A stretch of DNA of 64,000 bases from Mycolicibacterium sp. CBMA 226. GTDB taxonomy: Bacteria > Actinomycetota > Actinomycetes > Mycobacteriales > Mycobacteriaceae. Shown one piece after another: positions 34,379 through 43,304 of the stretch. The notes beneath the pieces are model-generated. The model searched no databases. It saw only the letters and a program-made list of their open reading frames with translations, and was not told the origin of the DNA. The stretch is taken from assembly GCF_009729075.1 (NCBI RefSeq), contig NZ_VTGY01000001.1:62001-126000 (forward strand). Direction: 5' to 3'. Within the stretch, counting starts at the first letter, position 1; every line of letters starts with the position of its first letter. The position numbers were made by a program, and so were the translations under genes.

Positions 34379-35530
34379 CTACCGCAGTCCCAACGATTGA
34401 GCGATGATTAGCTTCAAAACTTCGCTCGTTCCGCCATAAATCCGCGAGACACGAGCATCTGCATATAGCCGCGCAATTGGATATTCGCTCATGTAGCCAT
34501 AGCCGCCGAATAGCTGCAGGCACCTGTCCACCACGCGCCCCTGGAGCTCGCTCGCGAATAGCTTTAGCTTCGCTGCATCCGCTGGCACAAGCCGCTGCGC
34601 CATATGTTCCATCAGCGCACGATCGAGAAATACTTGACCAGCTTCGAGCTCCGTGGCTACTGACGCAAGTTCGAATTTGGTGTTTTGGAAACTACTGAGA
34701 GCCTTGCCGAAGATCTCACGTCCCTTCACGTATTCAACTGTAGCGGCCAACGCAGCTTGACTGGCGGCCAACGAAGCAACGGCGATCGAAAGGCGTTCGC
34801 CAACAAGGTTGTGTCCAAGATAATTGAACGCCTCGCCAGGTTCGCCAAGAATATTGGAGACCGGCACGCGTACATCAGTAAATGACAGCTCAGCTGTGTC
34901 CTGCACCGCCAAGCCGACCTTTTGGAGCTTCCGTCCTTTCGTGAACCCATCCATTCCCTGTTCGACGACCGCAAGCGAAAGTCCGTTGCGCCTATTCGTG
35001 TCGTCTTTGGATGTCCGAGCGACTACGATTACAAGGTCAGCGGATATTCCTCCGGTTACGAATGTTTTGGCGCCATTCAGAATGTAACTATCACCGTCTC
35101 GGATCGCTGTAGTCCGGATGCCGGCTAAGTCTGATCCTGCACCCGGCTCCGTCATTGCGATCGCCGTGATGAGCTCGCCCGCCGCTATGCGAGGAAACCA
35201 CCGTCCGCGCTGTTCGTCATTCGCATAGGCCAATAGGTACGGCATGACGATGTCCGAATGGCATCGGAAGGGCCCCAGGTGGACAAATGCGCGCGCCGCC
35301 TCTTCGCTGATTATCACGTTGTAGAGGTAGTCAACCGGCCCCGCGCCGCCGTACTGCTCGGGTATGTTGAATCCCATTAGCCCTAACTCGGCGAGCTTCG
35401 CGAATTGCTCGCGGGGCACGATCCCATCCTCGATCCACTCGGTGAATACGGGCGAGACTTCCCGTGCAATGTAAGACCGGATCATCGAACGGAAGTTGTT
35501 ATGTTCCTCGGTGAATAGATCGCGGTTCAT
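34379..35530 (-). CDS. Acyl-CoA dehydrogenase
   Basis: 383 residues, ATG start. Motifs: MTEPGAGSDLAGIRTTAIRDGDSY, VTGGISADLVIVVARTS, SLAASQAALAATVEYVKGREIFG, QLFGGYGYMSEYPIARLYADARVSRIYGGTSEVLKLIIAQ. YGGTSE places Gly at the position of the usual catalytic Glu, as in the isovaleryl/long-chain branch. It is divergent from the second cupin cassette, and both share the operator at 35729-35738. Probably part of the same regulon. Confidence 0.9.
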   Translation of the reverse strand: MNRDLFTEEHNNFRSMIRSYIAREVSPVFTEWIEDGIVPREQFAKLAELGLMGFNIPEQYGGAGPVDYLYNVIISEEAARAFVHLGPFRCHSDIVMPYLLAYANDEQRGRWFPRIAAGELITAIAMTEPGAGSDLAGIRTTAIRDGDSYILNGAKTFVTGGISADLVIVVARTSKDDTNRRNGLSLAVVEQGMDGFTKGRKLQKVGLAVQDTAELSFTDVRVPVSNILGEPGEAFNYLGHNLVGERLSIAVASLAASQAALAATVEYVKGREIFGKALSSFQNTKFELASVATELEAGQVFLDRALMEHMAQRLVPADAAKLKLFASELQGRVVDRCLQLFGGYGYMSEYPIARLYADARVSRIYGGTSEVLKLIIAQSLGLR

Positions 35531-35728
35531 GTGGCCTCTCGATAGTCTGCGGATAGTGGTGAGATGTTCGGCGCGTGATCGGCTCTGGCTCGGAATCTGC
35601 TTTCGGCCCAGGTGTCACGACAGCTTTCTGCGCTTGCTTCGGTGCTCGCGCGCGCCTCCTGGTAACCCCGCCTCGTCGGGTGTGTTTTGTCGGCGCGGCT
35701 TAGCTGTCCTGCACATTCTATCGCATTA

Positions 35729-35738
35729 TGACCGGTCA
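35729..35738. promoter_or_regulatory. TGACCGGTCA operator, cupin copy 2 / acyl-CoA dehydrogenase
   Basis: Palindrome in the context ATTATGACCGGTCATTATC, 49 bases before cupin copy 2 and about 199 bases before the divergent acyl-CoA dehydrogenase. It is the outer edge of the 568-bp duplication. Confidence 0.65.
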
Positions 35739-35786
35739 TTATCTGATACGGTGGTGTGAGGTAACCAACTTCACGAAAGGGCGACG

Positions 35787-36296
35787 ATGGCTGCGCGATT
35801 GGTGCTGACGGGTTTTGATGACGCGGGGCGGTCGGTGGTGGTGCACGACGCCGGCGTCGATGCGGTGGCGATGCCCGGCGCGGGGCATCTGTATCCGTTC
35901 TGGAGTGCCAACGAACCCGCGACGTATCCGAGCGATGGTCTCAGTCCTAAAGCCCCGGAGTTCTTTCCGCCGCTTAACGGCTCCCGGTTCTTCACCATGG
36001 TGTTGACACCTCAGGAGGGTGCTGCCTCGGTTCAGGACACCGACGGGGAGAAGTTGGGCGCTGATCTGGCCGCGGCGATGGACCACGACAATCCGGGCAT
36101 GCATGCCACCGACACCACCGACTTCGCGATCGTCACCCAAGGATCTGTCGGACTGGAATTGGACGAGGGCGCCGAGGTCATCCTCCACGCCGGCGACGCC
36201 GTGGTACAGAACGGCACACGCCACAAATGGCGTGTCGTCGGCGACACCGAAGCCGTCATCACCTTCGTCCTGATCGGCGCACACCGCACCCCATGA
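35787..36296 (+). CDS. Cupin-domain protein, copy 2
   Basis: 169 residues, identical to the product of 9695-10204 except Ala for Thr in the ILHxGD segment. Motif and metal-ligand comments are as for copy 1. It is followed with a four-base overlap (ATGA) by an enoyl-CoA hydratase, which copy 1 lacks; copy 1 is followed by a racemase. The promoter, including the operator, is duplicated with the gene, so both copies should answer to the same signal. Confidence 0.8.
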   Translation: MAARLVLTGFDDAGRSVVVHDAGVDAVAMPGAGHLYPFWSANEPATYPSDGLSPKAPEFFPPLNGSRFFTMVLTPQEGAASVQDTDGEKLGADLAAAMDHDNPGMHATDTTDFAIVTQGSVGLELDEGAEVILHAGDAVVQNGTRHKWRVVGDTEAVITFVLIGAHRTP

Positions 36297-37057
36297 CCAC
36301 AAAAACCCATTCCACGGACGTCGAGGTGGCTGATGACGGGGCGGTGAGGATCGTAACCCTGAATCGTTCGCATCGTCTCAACGCCATGACGCAGGCAATG
36401 TTTGATTCGGTTACCGCCGCACTCGTGGACGCCTCACTTGACCCAGATGTGTCTTGCGTCGTCATGACGGGGTCGGGACGCGCATTCTCAGCAGGGTGGG
36501 ACATGGCCGAAATGGGCCAGCCGGGCAGTCCCCTTGATGGCCGGCGACACGGCCCCGTTCCATGCATCGAAGAACTGTTGGGTTTTCCAAAGCCACTGTT
36601 ATGTGCAGTCAACGGGATTGCGGTCGGATTCGGTGCGACGACACCCCTCCACGCTGACCTGACAATTGCGTCAGAGGAAGCTAGGTTCCGCTTTCCCTTC
36701 GCGGAACTCGGACTTGCCGGCGAAAGTGCTGTTAGCGCAACGTTGCCCCTACGTATCGGCTACCAGCAGGCAGCGCGGCTTCTTCTCACAGGAGCTTGGA
36801 TAGATGCTTCTGAAGCCGCCGAACTGGGCCTCGTATGGAAAGTCACAAAGTCGGATGACTTAATGGCCCATACACTCGAGATCGCCCACCGCATTGCTGC
36901 GCTGCCGATCGAGGCCACATCTGCCACTAAAAAGCTGCTATTGGCGTCGAGAACCGATTTGGTCCGCGGGGCGCTCGCGCGCGAAATGGAGTGCTATGAC
37001 CGACTCTTGGGTGGGCCGGCTAACCTAGCCGCAATAGATCGATTTCTTCAGGCGTAA
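36293..37057 (+). CDS. Enoyl-CoA hydratase/isomerase family protein
   Basis: 254 residues from ATG overlapping the cupin stop. Crotonase motifs: MTGSGRAFSAGWDMAEMG (oxyanion hole), CAVNGIAVGFGATTPLHADLTIA, and FPFAELGLAGESAVSATLPLRIG, in which a Glu (FAELGL) fits one catalytic position. The second Glu is less clear. Products could be hydrated or isomerised acyl-CoA. It is co-expressed with cupin copy 2 and lies under the TGACCGGTCA operator. Confidence 0.86.
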   Translation: MTTKTHSTDVEVADDGAVRIVTLNRSHRLNAMTQAMFDSVTAALVDASLDPDVSCVVMTGSGRAFSAGWDMAEMGQPGSPLDGRRHGPVPCIEELLGFPKPLLCAVNGIAVGFGATTPLHADLTIASEEARFRFPFAELGLAGESAVSATLPLRIGYQQAARLLLTGAWIDASEAAELGLVWKVTKSDDLMAHTLEIAHRIAALPIEATSATKKLLLASRTDLVRGALAREMECYDRLLGGPANLAAIDRFLQA

Positions 37058-37373
37058 CACGCTGCCGCACAGCGAGATTGGCGACCGAGCTACTCCGCGT
37101 GCCTAGACTATGCATCGTGACTCACCATCACGAAGCAATCGCGCGGTTGTGTACTGAGAGATGTCGCCCGTTCTGGCGATCAACATCATGTGGCCGAAGC
37201 CGCGTCATGACGCCCGCGCCTGCGTCGTCAACGGTGAATGATGTTGTTACATGAGGGAGTATCGCGCTCACACCGTCGCGGGATGGCGGGCGTCGGAGCG
37301 CGCCTGGCTGCGACTAGGCGCCGACCGAAAGCGGCAGTGTGGGTCGAGGTTTGGGCTCTGTGCAGCAGGCATT
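37058..37373. other. Intergenic region, nothing recognised
   Basis: About 316 bases between the hydratase and the convergent CAP-domain gene. No gene, repeat or hairpin of note was seen. Confidence 0.4.
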
Positions 37374-37979
37374 CTACGGACGAACGGAAGGCTGGCCATA
37401 CACCGCGACAACCACCGTCCGATCAAGGCTGTTCTCCGACCAGACGCCGATTTGAGTATTGGCACAATCCGACATGATTGCTAGGTAGGCCGGGTTGTAA
37501 TACCACTGGTTAATCAGTTCGATGCCGCTGATTGAGAGCGCAGGATTAATCGCCACCGTCTCTGCCACATTGCCGACGAAACCGGCGTTGTGCGCCCTTT
37601 CCTGGACTGTCGACCCATCCGATCCGATGTCGCTGTCCAGATCGCGGTTGTTGAGTACATCGATCGTGTGCCACTGGGCCGCTTGTAGGAGCTGGGGATT
37701 GACCTTAAGCGGTGTTTTGCATCCCGCCTGATTCTTAAGCGCATAGACATCGGCCACAACACTGCTGTTGAGTGATCGGTTGTCTGCGCCCGCTACAGGG
37801 CCGCCGGCGATACTCGCTGCGACGGCGGCGACCAAGGCGGCCGCGAGCCACTGCGTACGGCCGAACCAGCGAAACGCCGTGACGGTTGTGGTGGGTTTGC
37901 CCTCTGCGACAGTGTTGGCCACCGCTGGCGCCATAATTCGGGAGACCGAACGGTCGCAGGTTTCTCCATATTCGGCCAT
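37374..37979 (-). CDS. Secreted CAP/SCP-like domain protein
   Basis: 201 residues. A charged N-terminus is followed by a hydrophobic segment (WLAAALVAAVAASIAGGPVAGA, about residues 45-66), which acts as a signal peptide or anchor. The rest has the CAP pattern: VNPQLLQAAQWHTIDVLNNRD, ERAHNAGFVGNVAETVAIN, ELINQWYYNPAYLAIMSDCANTQIGVWS. The usual paired His/Glu cluster is only partly kept. Actinobacterial CAP proteins bind small molecules or lipids outside the cell. It stands alone; a near-palindrome lies 117 bases upstream. Confidence 0.75.
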   Translation of the reverse strand: MAEYGETCDRSVSRIMAPAVANTVAEGKPTTTVTAFRWFGRTQWLAAALVAAVAASIAGGPVAGADNRSLNSSVVADVYALKNQAGCKTPLKVNPQLLQAAQWHTIDVLNNRDLDSDIGSDGSTVQERAHNAGFVGNVAETVAINPALSISGIELINQWYYNPAYLAIMSDCANTQIGVWSENSLDRTVVVAVYGQPSVRP

Positions 37980-38095
37980 TATTACCTCGTTTCGCTGGTG
38001 CGCCTTGTGATGAGTTCATGCCAAACCGGACGCGGCGTGAGACTTGCGGAGCGCTGAGGCGCCTCTCGAGCGAAGTCTGACAGCAAAACTACTGA

Positions 38096-38113
38096 GTTGC
38101 AATGCATTACAAC
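38096..38113. promoter_or_regulatory. GTTGCAATGCATTACAAC near-palindrome
   Basis: An 18-base near-palindrome (one mismatched pair) upstream of the CAP gene. The TGCAATG half matches the inverted repeat before the double TetR gene. Confidence 0.4.
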
Positions 38114-38855
38114 AAACAGTTTGAGACGGATTCGGGGTACGTGCCCGGTCCGACAACTGCGGGGTACCGGAAACCACGATGCTGGCCTGACTGTGAATCC
38201 GCGCGACCCGCGACAGGCCGGTTTCGGCGAACCGCCGTGACCGACGTTTCCCTCTTGCGGGTCGTGGCACCGCTCACCCCGGCGGACTACGACCGCTGGC
38301 GCTGCAGCATCCCGGTGTGAGCGCTCAATCGCTGCGTTGAATTGCAAGGTGCAACTCGGAGCCATCGCTCACGATTGCGTCCATGTCGAGGAGGTGGACG
38401 GAGCGTTATTAGGTCTGTAAAGGGCGGTCAGCGACTCTAATGCGAGTCCTCGCCGCTCGTGAAGCACACCGTTTTCTACGCCGTGGCAGTTTCGGTGCCA
38501 TCGAAAGTTCGTCGCTGGTAGCCAATCAATCCTTGTGGTGCGTTGACGGGCGTTCGACATGGGAAACGCCCAGACGGCCCACCTCTGCATGACGTACCGA
38601 ATCGCCTTCGCGCGCTGCGCCCAATCTTGTGACCTGCGAATTTGTGTGTCATACACGTTGCGTCGGTGGGCTGCCGATGCGAATCCTCGCGGGCGGCGAT
38701 CCGATGTTACGTGGCCGCCGTCGTTGCGTGAGGGCCTTGCCCTCAACGACATGCCGTGCGGTGGGGCTCCCACACGCGGCTGCGTCCGTCGCAGGGGAGG
38801 AAACCGTGACCGTTTGCACAACGGCACATAGAAAGTGCGACGAATCACTTGATTG

Positions 38856-38865
38856 TGACCGGTCA
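38856..38865. promoter_or_regulatory. TGACCGGTCA operator of the mce operon
   Basis: In the context TGTGACCGGTCATTATCTGTACGGTAG. It matches the cupin promoters beyond the operator (GACCGGTCATTATCTGATACGGT) except for one A-T indel. It ends 56 bases before the first ORF of the operon. The shared TACGGT is a possible -10 box. Confidence 0.65.
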
Positions 38866-38921
38866 TTATCTGTACGGTAGCTCGACAGGCGCGCAGGAGT
38901 TGCGAGGAGAGGCAAACGACG

Positions 38922-39098
38922 ATGGCTTCAGGTTCAGCGAACGTACGATTGGGCAACTACATCTTCGTAGGGGACCGAGGTGGAGCCGGCGCGAGCTCGA
39001 TGAATACCCCGGCAAGCAACGGATCGGGGCAGCCCGAAGCCGGATGTATCGCCTCACCAAGCGCGGTTAACACCCTCGAAGGTACTGATCTCGCGTGA
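38922..39098 (+). CDS. 58-residue ORF heading the mce operon
   Basis: ATG with GAGGAGA about 12 bases before; the protein starts MASGSANVRLGNYIFVGDRG, is rich in Gly, Ser and Ala, and ends EGTDLA. Its TGA overlaps the GTG start of yrbEA (GTGA), exactly the coupling used by the downstream genes. No signal peptide, membrane segment or domain is seen. It lies between the operator and yrbEA, so it would be the first translated product. It may be a leader ORF that sets the level of yrbEA translation, or a short protein. It was found by reading the sequence between the operator and yrbEA. Confidence 0.5.
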   Translation: MASGSANVRLGNYIFVGDRGGAGASSMNTPASNGSGQPEAGCIASPSAVNTLEGTDLA

Positions 39099-39928
39099 AC
39101 CACACTATTGACTACAGTCCGTCACCTTCCACGCGCGAGCGCATCGCGGGCGGCATGGCGTGGGCTTCGAATACCAAGGCAGCAAGGCCATTTCGAGCAA
39201 TCGGCGGATTCTTTGCCATGGCGCTGGACACCCTCGTCCTCATCCCTCGGCGGCCCTTCGCGTGGCGAGAGTTTCTCTTGCAGTCGTGGTTCGTCGCACG
39301 AGTGTCACTGGTTCCGACGCTGATGCTGGCGATTCCGTTCACCGTGTTGATGATCTTCACCTTCAACATCCTCCTGCTAGAGTTCGGCGCCGCGGATTTC
39401 TCTGGTACTGGAGCCGCGTACGGGACAGTGACTCAGATCGGTCCGGTGGTCACCGTCTTGGTAGTAGCTGGTGCAGGTGCGACGGCGATGTGTGCCGATC
39501 TTGGTGCTCGCACCATCCGCGAGGAGCTCGACGCCCTGCGGGTCATGGGCGTCAACCCGATCCAATCCCTAGTGGTTCCGCGGGTGCTCGCCGCGACGTT
39601 CGTCGCAACTTTGCTCGCGTCGGTGGTAATTACGGTTGGCCTGGTGGGCGGGTTCGTCTTCTCGGTCTACGTTCAACACGTCGCACCGGGTTCTTTCATC
39701 GGCGGGCTGACGGTTATTACGCGCGCCCCGGATGTGGTGATCTCTTTGATCAAAGCGGCACTCTTCGGCCTAGCGGCGGGACTGATCGCATGCTACAAGG
39801 GCACAACGGTGGGCGGTGGTCCGGCTGGCGTAGGCATCGCCGTCAACGAGACCGTCGTGTACACGTTCGTGGCGCTGTTCGCGATCAACATTATCGCGTC
39901 CGCCGTTGGTATCGAGGTCACGCTATGA
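39095..39928 (+). CDS. yrbEA: YrbE-type ABC permease, A subunit
   Basis: 277 residues, GTG start overlapping the leader ORF. MlaE/YrbE fold: several transmembrane helices and the conserved segment GAGATAMCADLGARTIREELDALRVMGVNPIQSLVVPRVLA, followed by the cytoplasmic EF-like loop. The two YrbE proteins form the inner-membrane permease of an Mce transporter, driven by the shared ATPase MceG encoded elsewhere. Its stop overlaps the yrbEB start (ATGA). Confidence 0.95.
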   Translation: MNHTIDYSPSPSTRERIAGGMAWASNTKAARPFRAIGGFFAMALDTLVLIPRRPFAWREFLLQSWFVARVSLVPTLMLAIPFTVLMIFTFNILLLEFGAADFSGTGAAYGTVTQIGPVVTVLVVAGAGATAMCADLGARTIREELDALRVMGVNPIQSLVVPRVLAATFVATLLASVVITVGLVGGFVFSVYVQHVAPGSFIGGLTVITRAPDVVISLIKAALFGLAAGLIACYKGTTVGGGPAGVGIAVNETVVYTFVALFAINIIASAVGIEVTL

Positions 39929-40779
39929 CCACCAGCGCACCAAGCAAAATGCATGCGGCACTTAGCCGAATGGCTCGCGGATGGGTAAGCGGTCTGACCC
40001 GCATCGGGACCCAGGCACAGTTCTATTTTCAGACGGTCGGAGACATCAAGGACGTCTTCGTTCGCTACCGTACCGAGCTGGTGCGCCTGATCGCCGAGAT
40101 GAGTTTGGGCGTGGGTGCATTGGCCGTCATCGGCGGCACCGTCGTCATTGTCGGGTTCCTGACTTTGTCGACTGGAGCGTTGGTCGCGGTCCAGGGCTAC
40201 AACCAATTCGCCGATGTCGGTGTCGAGGCGCTCACAGGCTTTGCCTCAGCGTATTTCAATGTGCGACTGATCGCGCCAGTGATCGCGGGTATTGCACTTG
40301 CGGCAACCATCGGCGCCGGCGCCACCGCGCAGTTGGGCGCAATGCGGATTAACGAGGAGATAGACGCACTGGAGGTAATGGGAATCCGCGCGGTGGCCTA
40401 CCTCGCCTCCACTCGCGTCGTGGCTGGGGTCATCGTAGTTATCCCGCTTTACTGTGTTGCGGTGCTGTCGGCCTTCTGGGCGGCGCGTTTTGGAACGATC
40501 GTGATCTATGGGCAGTCATCTGGTGTGTACGACCACTATTTCAATACCTTCTTGAACCCCACAGACATACTGTGGTCTTTCTTTCAAGCTATTGCGATGG
40601 CGATCATCATCATGCTCGTCCACACCTATTACGGATTCAGCGCCTCAGGCGGACCAGCAGGGGTCGGTGAAGCCGTCGGACGCGCAGTGCGTACCTCGTT
40701 GGTAGCTGCGGTGTTTGTCGTGCTATTCATCTCGCTAGCCATTTATGGCCAGTCCGGCAACTTCCACTTGGCTGGGTAA
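39925..40779 (+). CDS. yrbEB: YrbE-type ABC permease, B subunit
   Basis: 284 residues; a longer frame upstream is only the shadow of yrbEA, and the ATG at 39925 overlaps its stop. Conserved permease signature GAGATAQLGAMRINEEIDALEVMGIRAVAYLASTRVVAG, with five or six membrane helices and the final GLYGPAG-like end replaced by SGGPAGVGEAVGRAVRTSLV. It pairs with the preceding YrbEA. It is followed six bases later by mceA. Confidence 0.95.
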   Translation: MTTSAPSKMHAALSRMARGWVSGLTRIGTQAQFYFQTVGDIKDVFVRYRTELVRLIAEMSLGVGALAVIGGTVVIVGFLTLSTGALVAVQGYNQFADVGVEALTGFASAYFNVRLIAPVIAGIALAATIGAGATAQLGAMRINEEIDALEVMGIRAVAYLASTRVVAGVIVVIPLYCVAVLSAFWAARFGTIVIYGQSSGVYDHYFNTFLNPTDILWSFFQAIAMAIIIMLVHTYYGFSASGGPAGVGEAVGRAVRTSLVAAVFVVLFISLAIYGQSGNFHLAG

Positions 40780-40785
40780 CGCATC

Positions 40786-42246
40786 ATGCATACTGGTATT
40801 CGAACCGTGCGCTTCCATCCATTGTGGTGGACCGCGGCTCTATTCTCTACGGTCATCGGCATCGTGCTGCTGTGTGTGGCGATGTTTCTGGGAACATTCC
40901 GTTCCTACATACCGGTCACCCTGACTTCCGATCGCGCCGGGCTGGTGATGGAGCCTGGTGCGAAGGTCAAAATGCGTGGGGTTGAGGTTGGTCGTGTAGC
41001 GAACGCGTCCAGAGGCCGCCAGACAGTTAGCTTGGCCCTCGAGATTTTTCCGGACCAAGCCGACCGAATCCCTGCCAATGTCGGTGCAGAAATCGCATCA
41101 ACTACGGCCTTCGGCGCGAAGTACGTCGACCTGATCTATCCCACTGAGCCCAGCCCGAGGCGGATTGCGGCAGGTGCGGTTCTACACTCCCGGAACGTCA
41201 CGACAGAAGTGAACACTGTCTTTGACAGTCTCGTCGGGCTGCTCAATCAGATCGACGTTACCAAGCTGAATTCGGTTCTCACTGCACTCTCCGATGGTGT
41301 ACGAGGCAAGGGCGAACGGATGGGCGAGGCCCTGACGGACGCGAATGACGTTCTAGCAAAGGTCAACCCGAAGATGGATGTCGTTGCAGCAGACATTCGC
41401 TCGTTCAAGGGATTTAGTGACGCTTATGGCGTCGCGGCCCGCGACATCTTGGCCACGCTCGACGCCGCCAGTACCACAAGCACCACAATTACCCAGAGCG
41501 CCAAGGACTTGGATGCGTTGCTGCTGAACACGACCGGATTCGCCAACACTGCAGTCGGAGTGTTGAAGCCGAATAAAGACAACTTGGTCAATGGAGTCAA
41601 CGGCCTCGAACCCACAACGAGCCTGCTGTTGAAATACAACCCGATCTACACCTGTTTGTTGCAGGGGGCGACTATTCTGCTCGACGACTATCGCCTGCGC
41701 GAGAATCTCGGCGGGAATGGCAGTTCAATTGTTCAAGATGCCGGCCTCGAATTCGGCGACGATGCGTACAAATTCCCGGACAATCTACCTGTCGTTGCAG
41801 CGAAGGGCGGGCCCGGTGGAAAGCCTGGTTGTGGGTCTCTTCCCGATGTCAGCAAGAACTTCCCTGTGCGTTACCTCGTCACGGACACCGGCTTTGGCAC
41901 AGGCCTTGACCTGCGCCCAAACCCCGGCATAGGGTTCCCCGGCTTCGTCAATTACTTCCCGGTCACAAAGGCCGTGCCGGAACCGCCGAAGGTTCGCTAT
42001 GAGGGTGGTCCAGCGCCGGGGCCGTTGCCAGCGTACCCCGGTGCACCTCCCTACGGCGCACCCCTGTATGGCCCAGGCGGGGTGCCTCTGTGGCCGGGAG
42101 TTCCGCCGGCCGAGTCTTCGCCTGCACCGGTAGATGCGCCCTCCAGTGCGCCGACGGCTTCGTCGGGAAGTTCTACCGGCGGACCCCCGCTGCCGGCAGA
42201 AGAGGGAGCTGCAGCGGTGCCGACCTCTTCCAGTCCCGCGCCGTGA
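40786..42246 (+). CDS. mceA: MceA-type MlaD domain protein
   Basis: 486 residues. An N-terminal membrane helix (ALFSTVIGIVLLCVAMFLGTF) anchors the MlaD/Mce domain: VTLTSDRAGLVMEPGAKVKMRGVEVGRVA, and ASTTAFGAKYVDLIYP. A helical rod of about 200 residues follows, then a Pro/Gly/Ala-rich tail (from about residue 400) typical of MceA. Six Mce subunits assemble a hydrophobic tunnel across the cell wall for lipid import. First of the six mce genes. Confidence 0.94.
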   Translation: MHTGIRTVRFHPLWWTAALFSTVIGIVLLCVAMFLGTFRSYIPVTLTSDRAGLVMEPGAKVKMRGVEVGRVANASRGRQTVSLALEIFPDQADRIPANVGAEIASTTAFGAKYVDLIYPTEPSPRRIAAGAVLHSRNVTTEVNTVFDSLVGLLNQIDVTKLNSVLTALSDGVRGKGERMGEALTDANDVLAKVNPKMDVVAADIRSFKGFSDAYGVAARDILATLDAASTTSTTITQSAKDLDALLLNTTGFANTAVGVLKPNKDNLVNGVNGLEPTTSLLLKYNPIYTCLLQGATILLDDYRLRENLGGNGSSIVQDAGLEFGDDAYKFPDNLPVVAAKGGPGGKPGCGSLPDVSKNFPVRYLVTDTGFGTGLDLRPNPGIGFPGFVNYFPVTKAVPEPPKVRYEGGPAPGPLPAYPGAPPYGAPLYGPGGVPLWPGVPPAESSPAPVDAPSSAPTASSGSSTGGPPLPAEEGAAAVPTSSSPAP

Positions 42247-42275
42247 CCGCCTACGAACCAAATGGATAGGTAGCC

Positions 42276-43304
42276 GTGAAAGCCAACTTGTCACGCGCGA
42301 TCATCAACTTGATCGCCTTTGTAATCCTATGTGTCGTAGCGACAGTCGGTTTGATTGCAGTTTTCGCCAATCTCCGCGTCAGCGACGAGCAGCACTACAA
42401 CGCCGAATTCGTAGACGTGAGCGGGTTGAAGGTAGGTGACTTCGTACGCATCGCCGGCGTGGAGGTAGGCCAGGTGCAGAAGGTTTTCATCAACGCGAAA
42501 TCTGTTGCTGTTGTGGAATTCACAGCCGACCCGTCGGTAACCCTTACGAAGGGCACCAAGGTCGCGATCCGGTGGGCGAATCCCATCGGTGACCGATACG
42601 TGTCACTGTTGGAGGGAGCCGGCGATCCTGCACGGGTGAGGCCCGGTGAAACCATCCCGGTCTCCCGTACCGAACCCGCGTTGGATCTCGACACGCTGCT
42701 CGGCGGGTTTCGTCCGCTGTTCCGGGCGCTGAACCCTCAAGAAGTCAATACGCTCTCGACTGCGCTGATCCAAGCGTTTCAAGGAGAAGGCCCTACTATC
42801 GGGGCATTCTTGAGCCAAGCCTCAACTGTCACCAACACGCTCGCCGATCGCGACCAGTTGATTGGTCAGGTGATAACGAATCTAAACGCGGTGCTCGGTT
42901 CTTTCGGAAATCAGACCGACCAATTCGCCAAGGCCATCGATTCACTGTCGACCCTGATCAAGGGGTTGGCTGACCGCAAGACGGATATTGCTGAGGCGGT
43001 TGCCCACACTAACGCCGCTTCCACCAGTCTTGCTGACCTGCTATCGCAAGCGCGTGGGCCCTTCAAAGACACTGTGACGCAGTCTGATCGCGCGACATCG
43101 ATCGTTGTTGCTGACCACGAATACTTCGACAATCTGCTCAACTCACTTCCTCAGGCATACAAGACGTTGGCGAACATAGGTAAACGCGGCGACTTCATAG
43201 GCGAGTATTTGTGTTCGCTGAGCCTGAAAGTGAATGGTAAGGGTGGCCAACCGGTGTACGTAAAGGTGATTTCTCAGACCACAGGGCGGTGCTCTCCGAA
43301 ATGA
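42276..43304 (+). CDS. mceB: MceB-type protein
   Basis: 342 residues, GTG start. N-terminal helix INLIAFVILCVVATVGLIAVFANL, MlaD domain (YNAEFVDVSGLKVGDFVRIAGVEVGQVQKV; WANPIGDRYVSLLEG), then helical rod to CSPK. There is no proline tail, as usual for MceB. Its TGA overlaps the mceC ATG (43301). Confidence 0.93.
   Translation: MKANLSRAIINLIAFVILCVVATVGLIAVFANLRVSDEQHYNAEFVDVSGLKVGDFVRIAGVEVGQVQKVFINAKSVAVVEFTADPSVTLTKGTKVAIRWANPIGDRYVSLLEGAGDPARVRPGETIPVSRTEPALDLDTLLGGFRPLFRALNPQEVNTLSTALIQAFQGEGPTIGAFLSQASTVTNTLADRDQLIGQVITNLNAVLGSFGNQTDQFAKAIDSLSTLIKGLADRKTDIAEAVAHTNAASTSLADLLSQARGPFKDTVTQSDRATSIVVADHEYFDNLLNSLPQAYKTLANIGKRGDFIGEYLCSLSLKVNGKGGQPVYVKVISQTTGRCSPK

Larger units (their letters stand above)
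35729..36296 (+). repeat. 568-bp inverted duplicate, right copy
   Basis: Same block as 9695-10262 in opposite orientation, with one difference found (36189 versus 9802, Ala versus Thr codon). It begins at the operator and ends at the cupin stop. Confidence 0.85.
37980..38921. promoter_or_regulatory. Long intergenic region before the mce operon
   Basis: About 940 bases between divergent genes. It holds the near-palindrome at 38096-38113 and the TGACCGGTCA operator at 38856-38865. Frames of 60-90 codons are present but are not convincing as genes. Confidence 0.45.
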
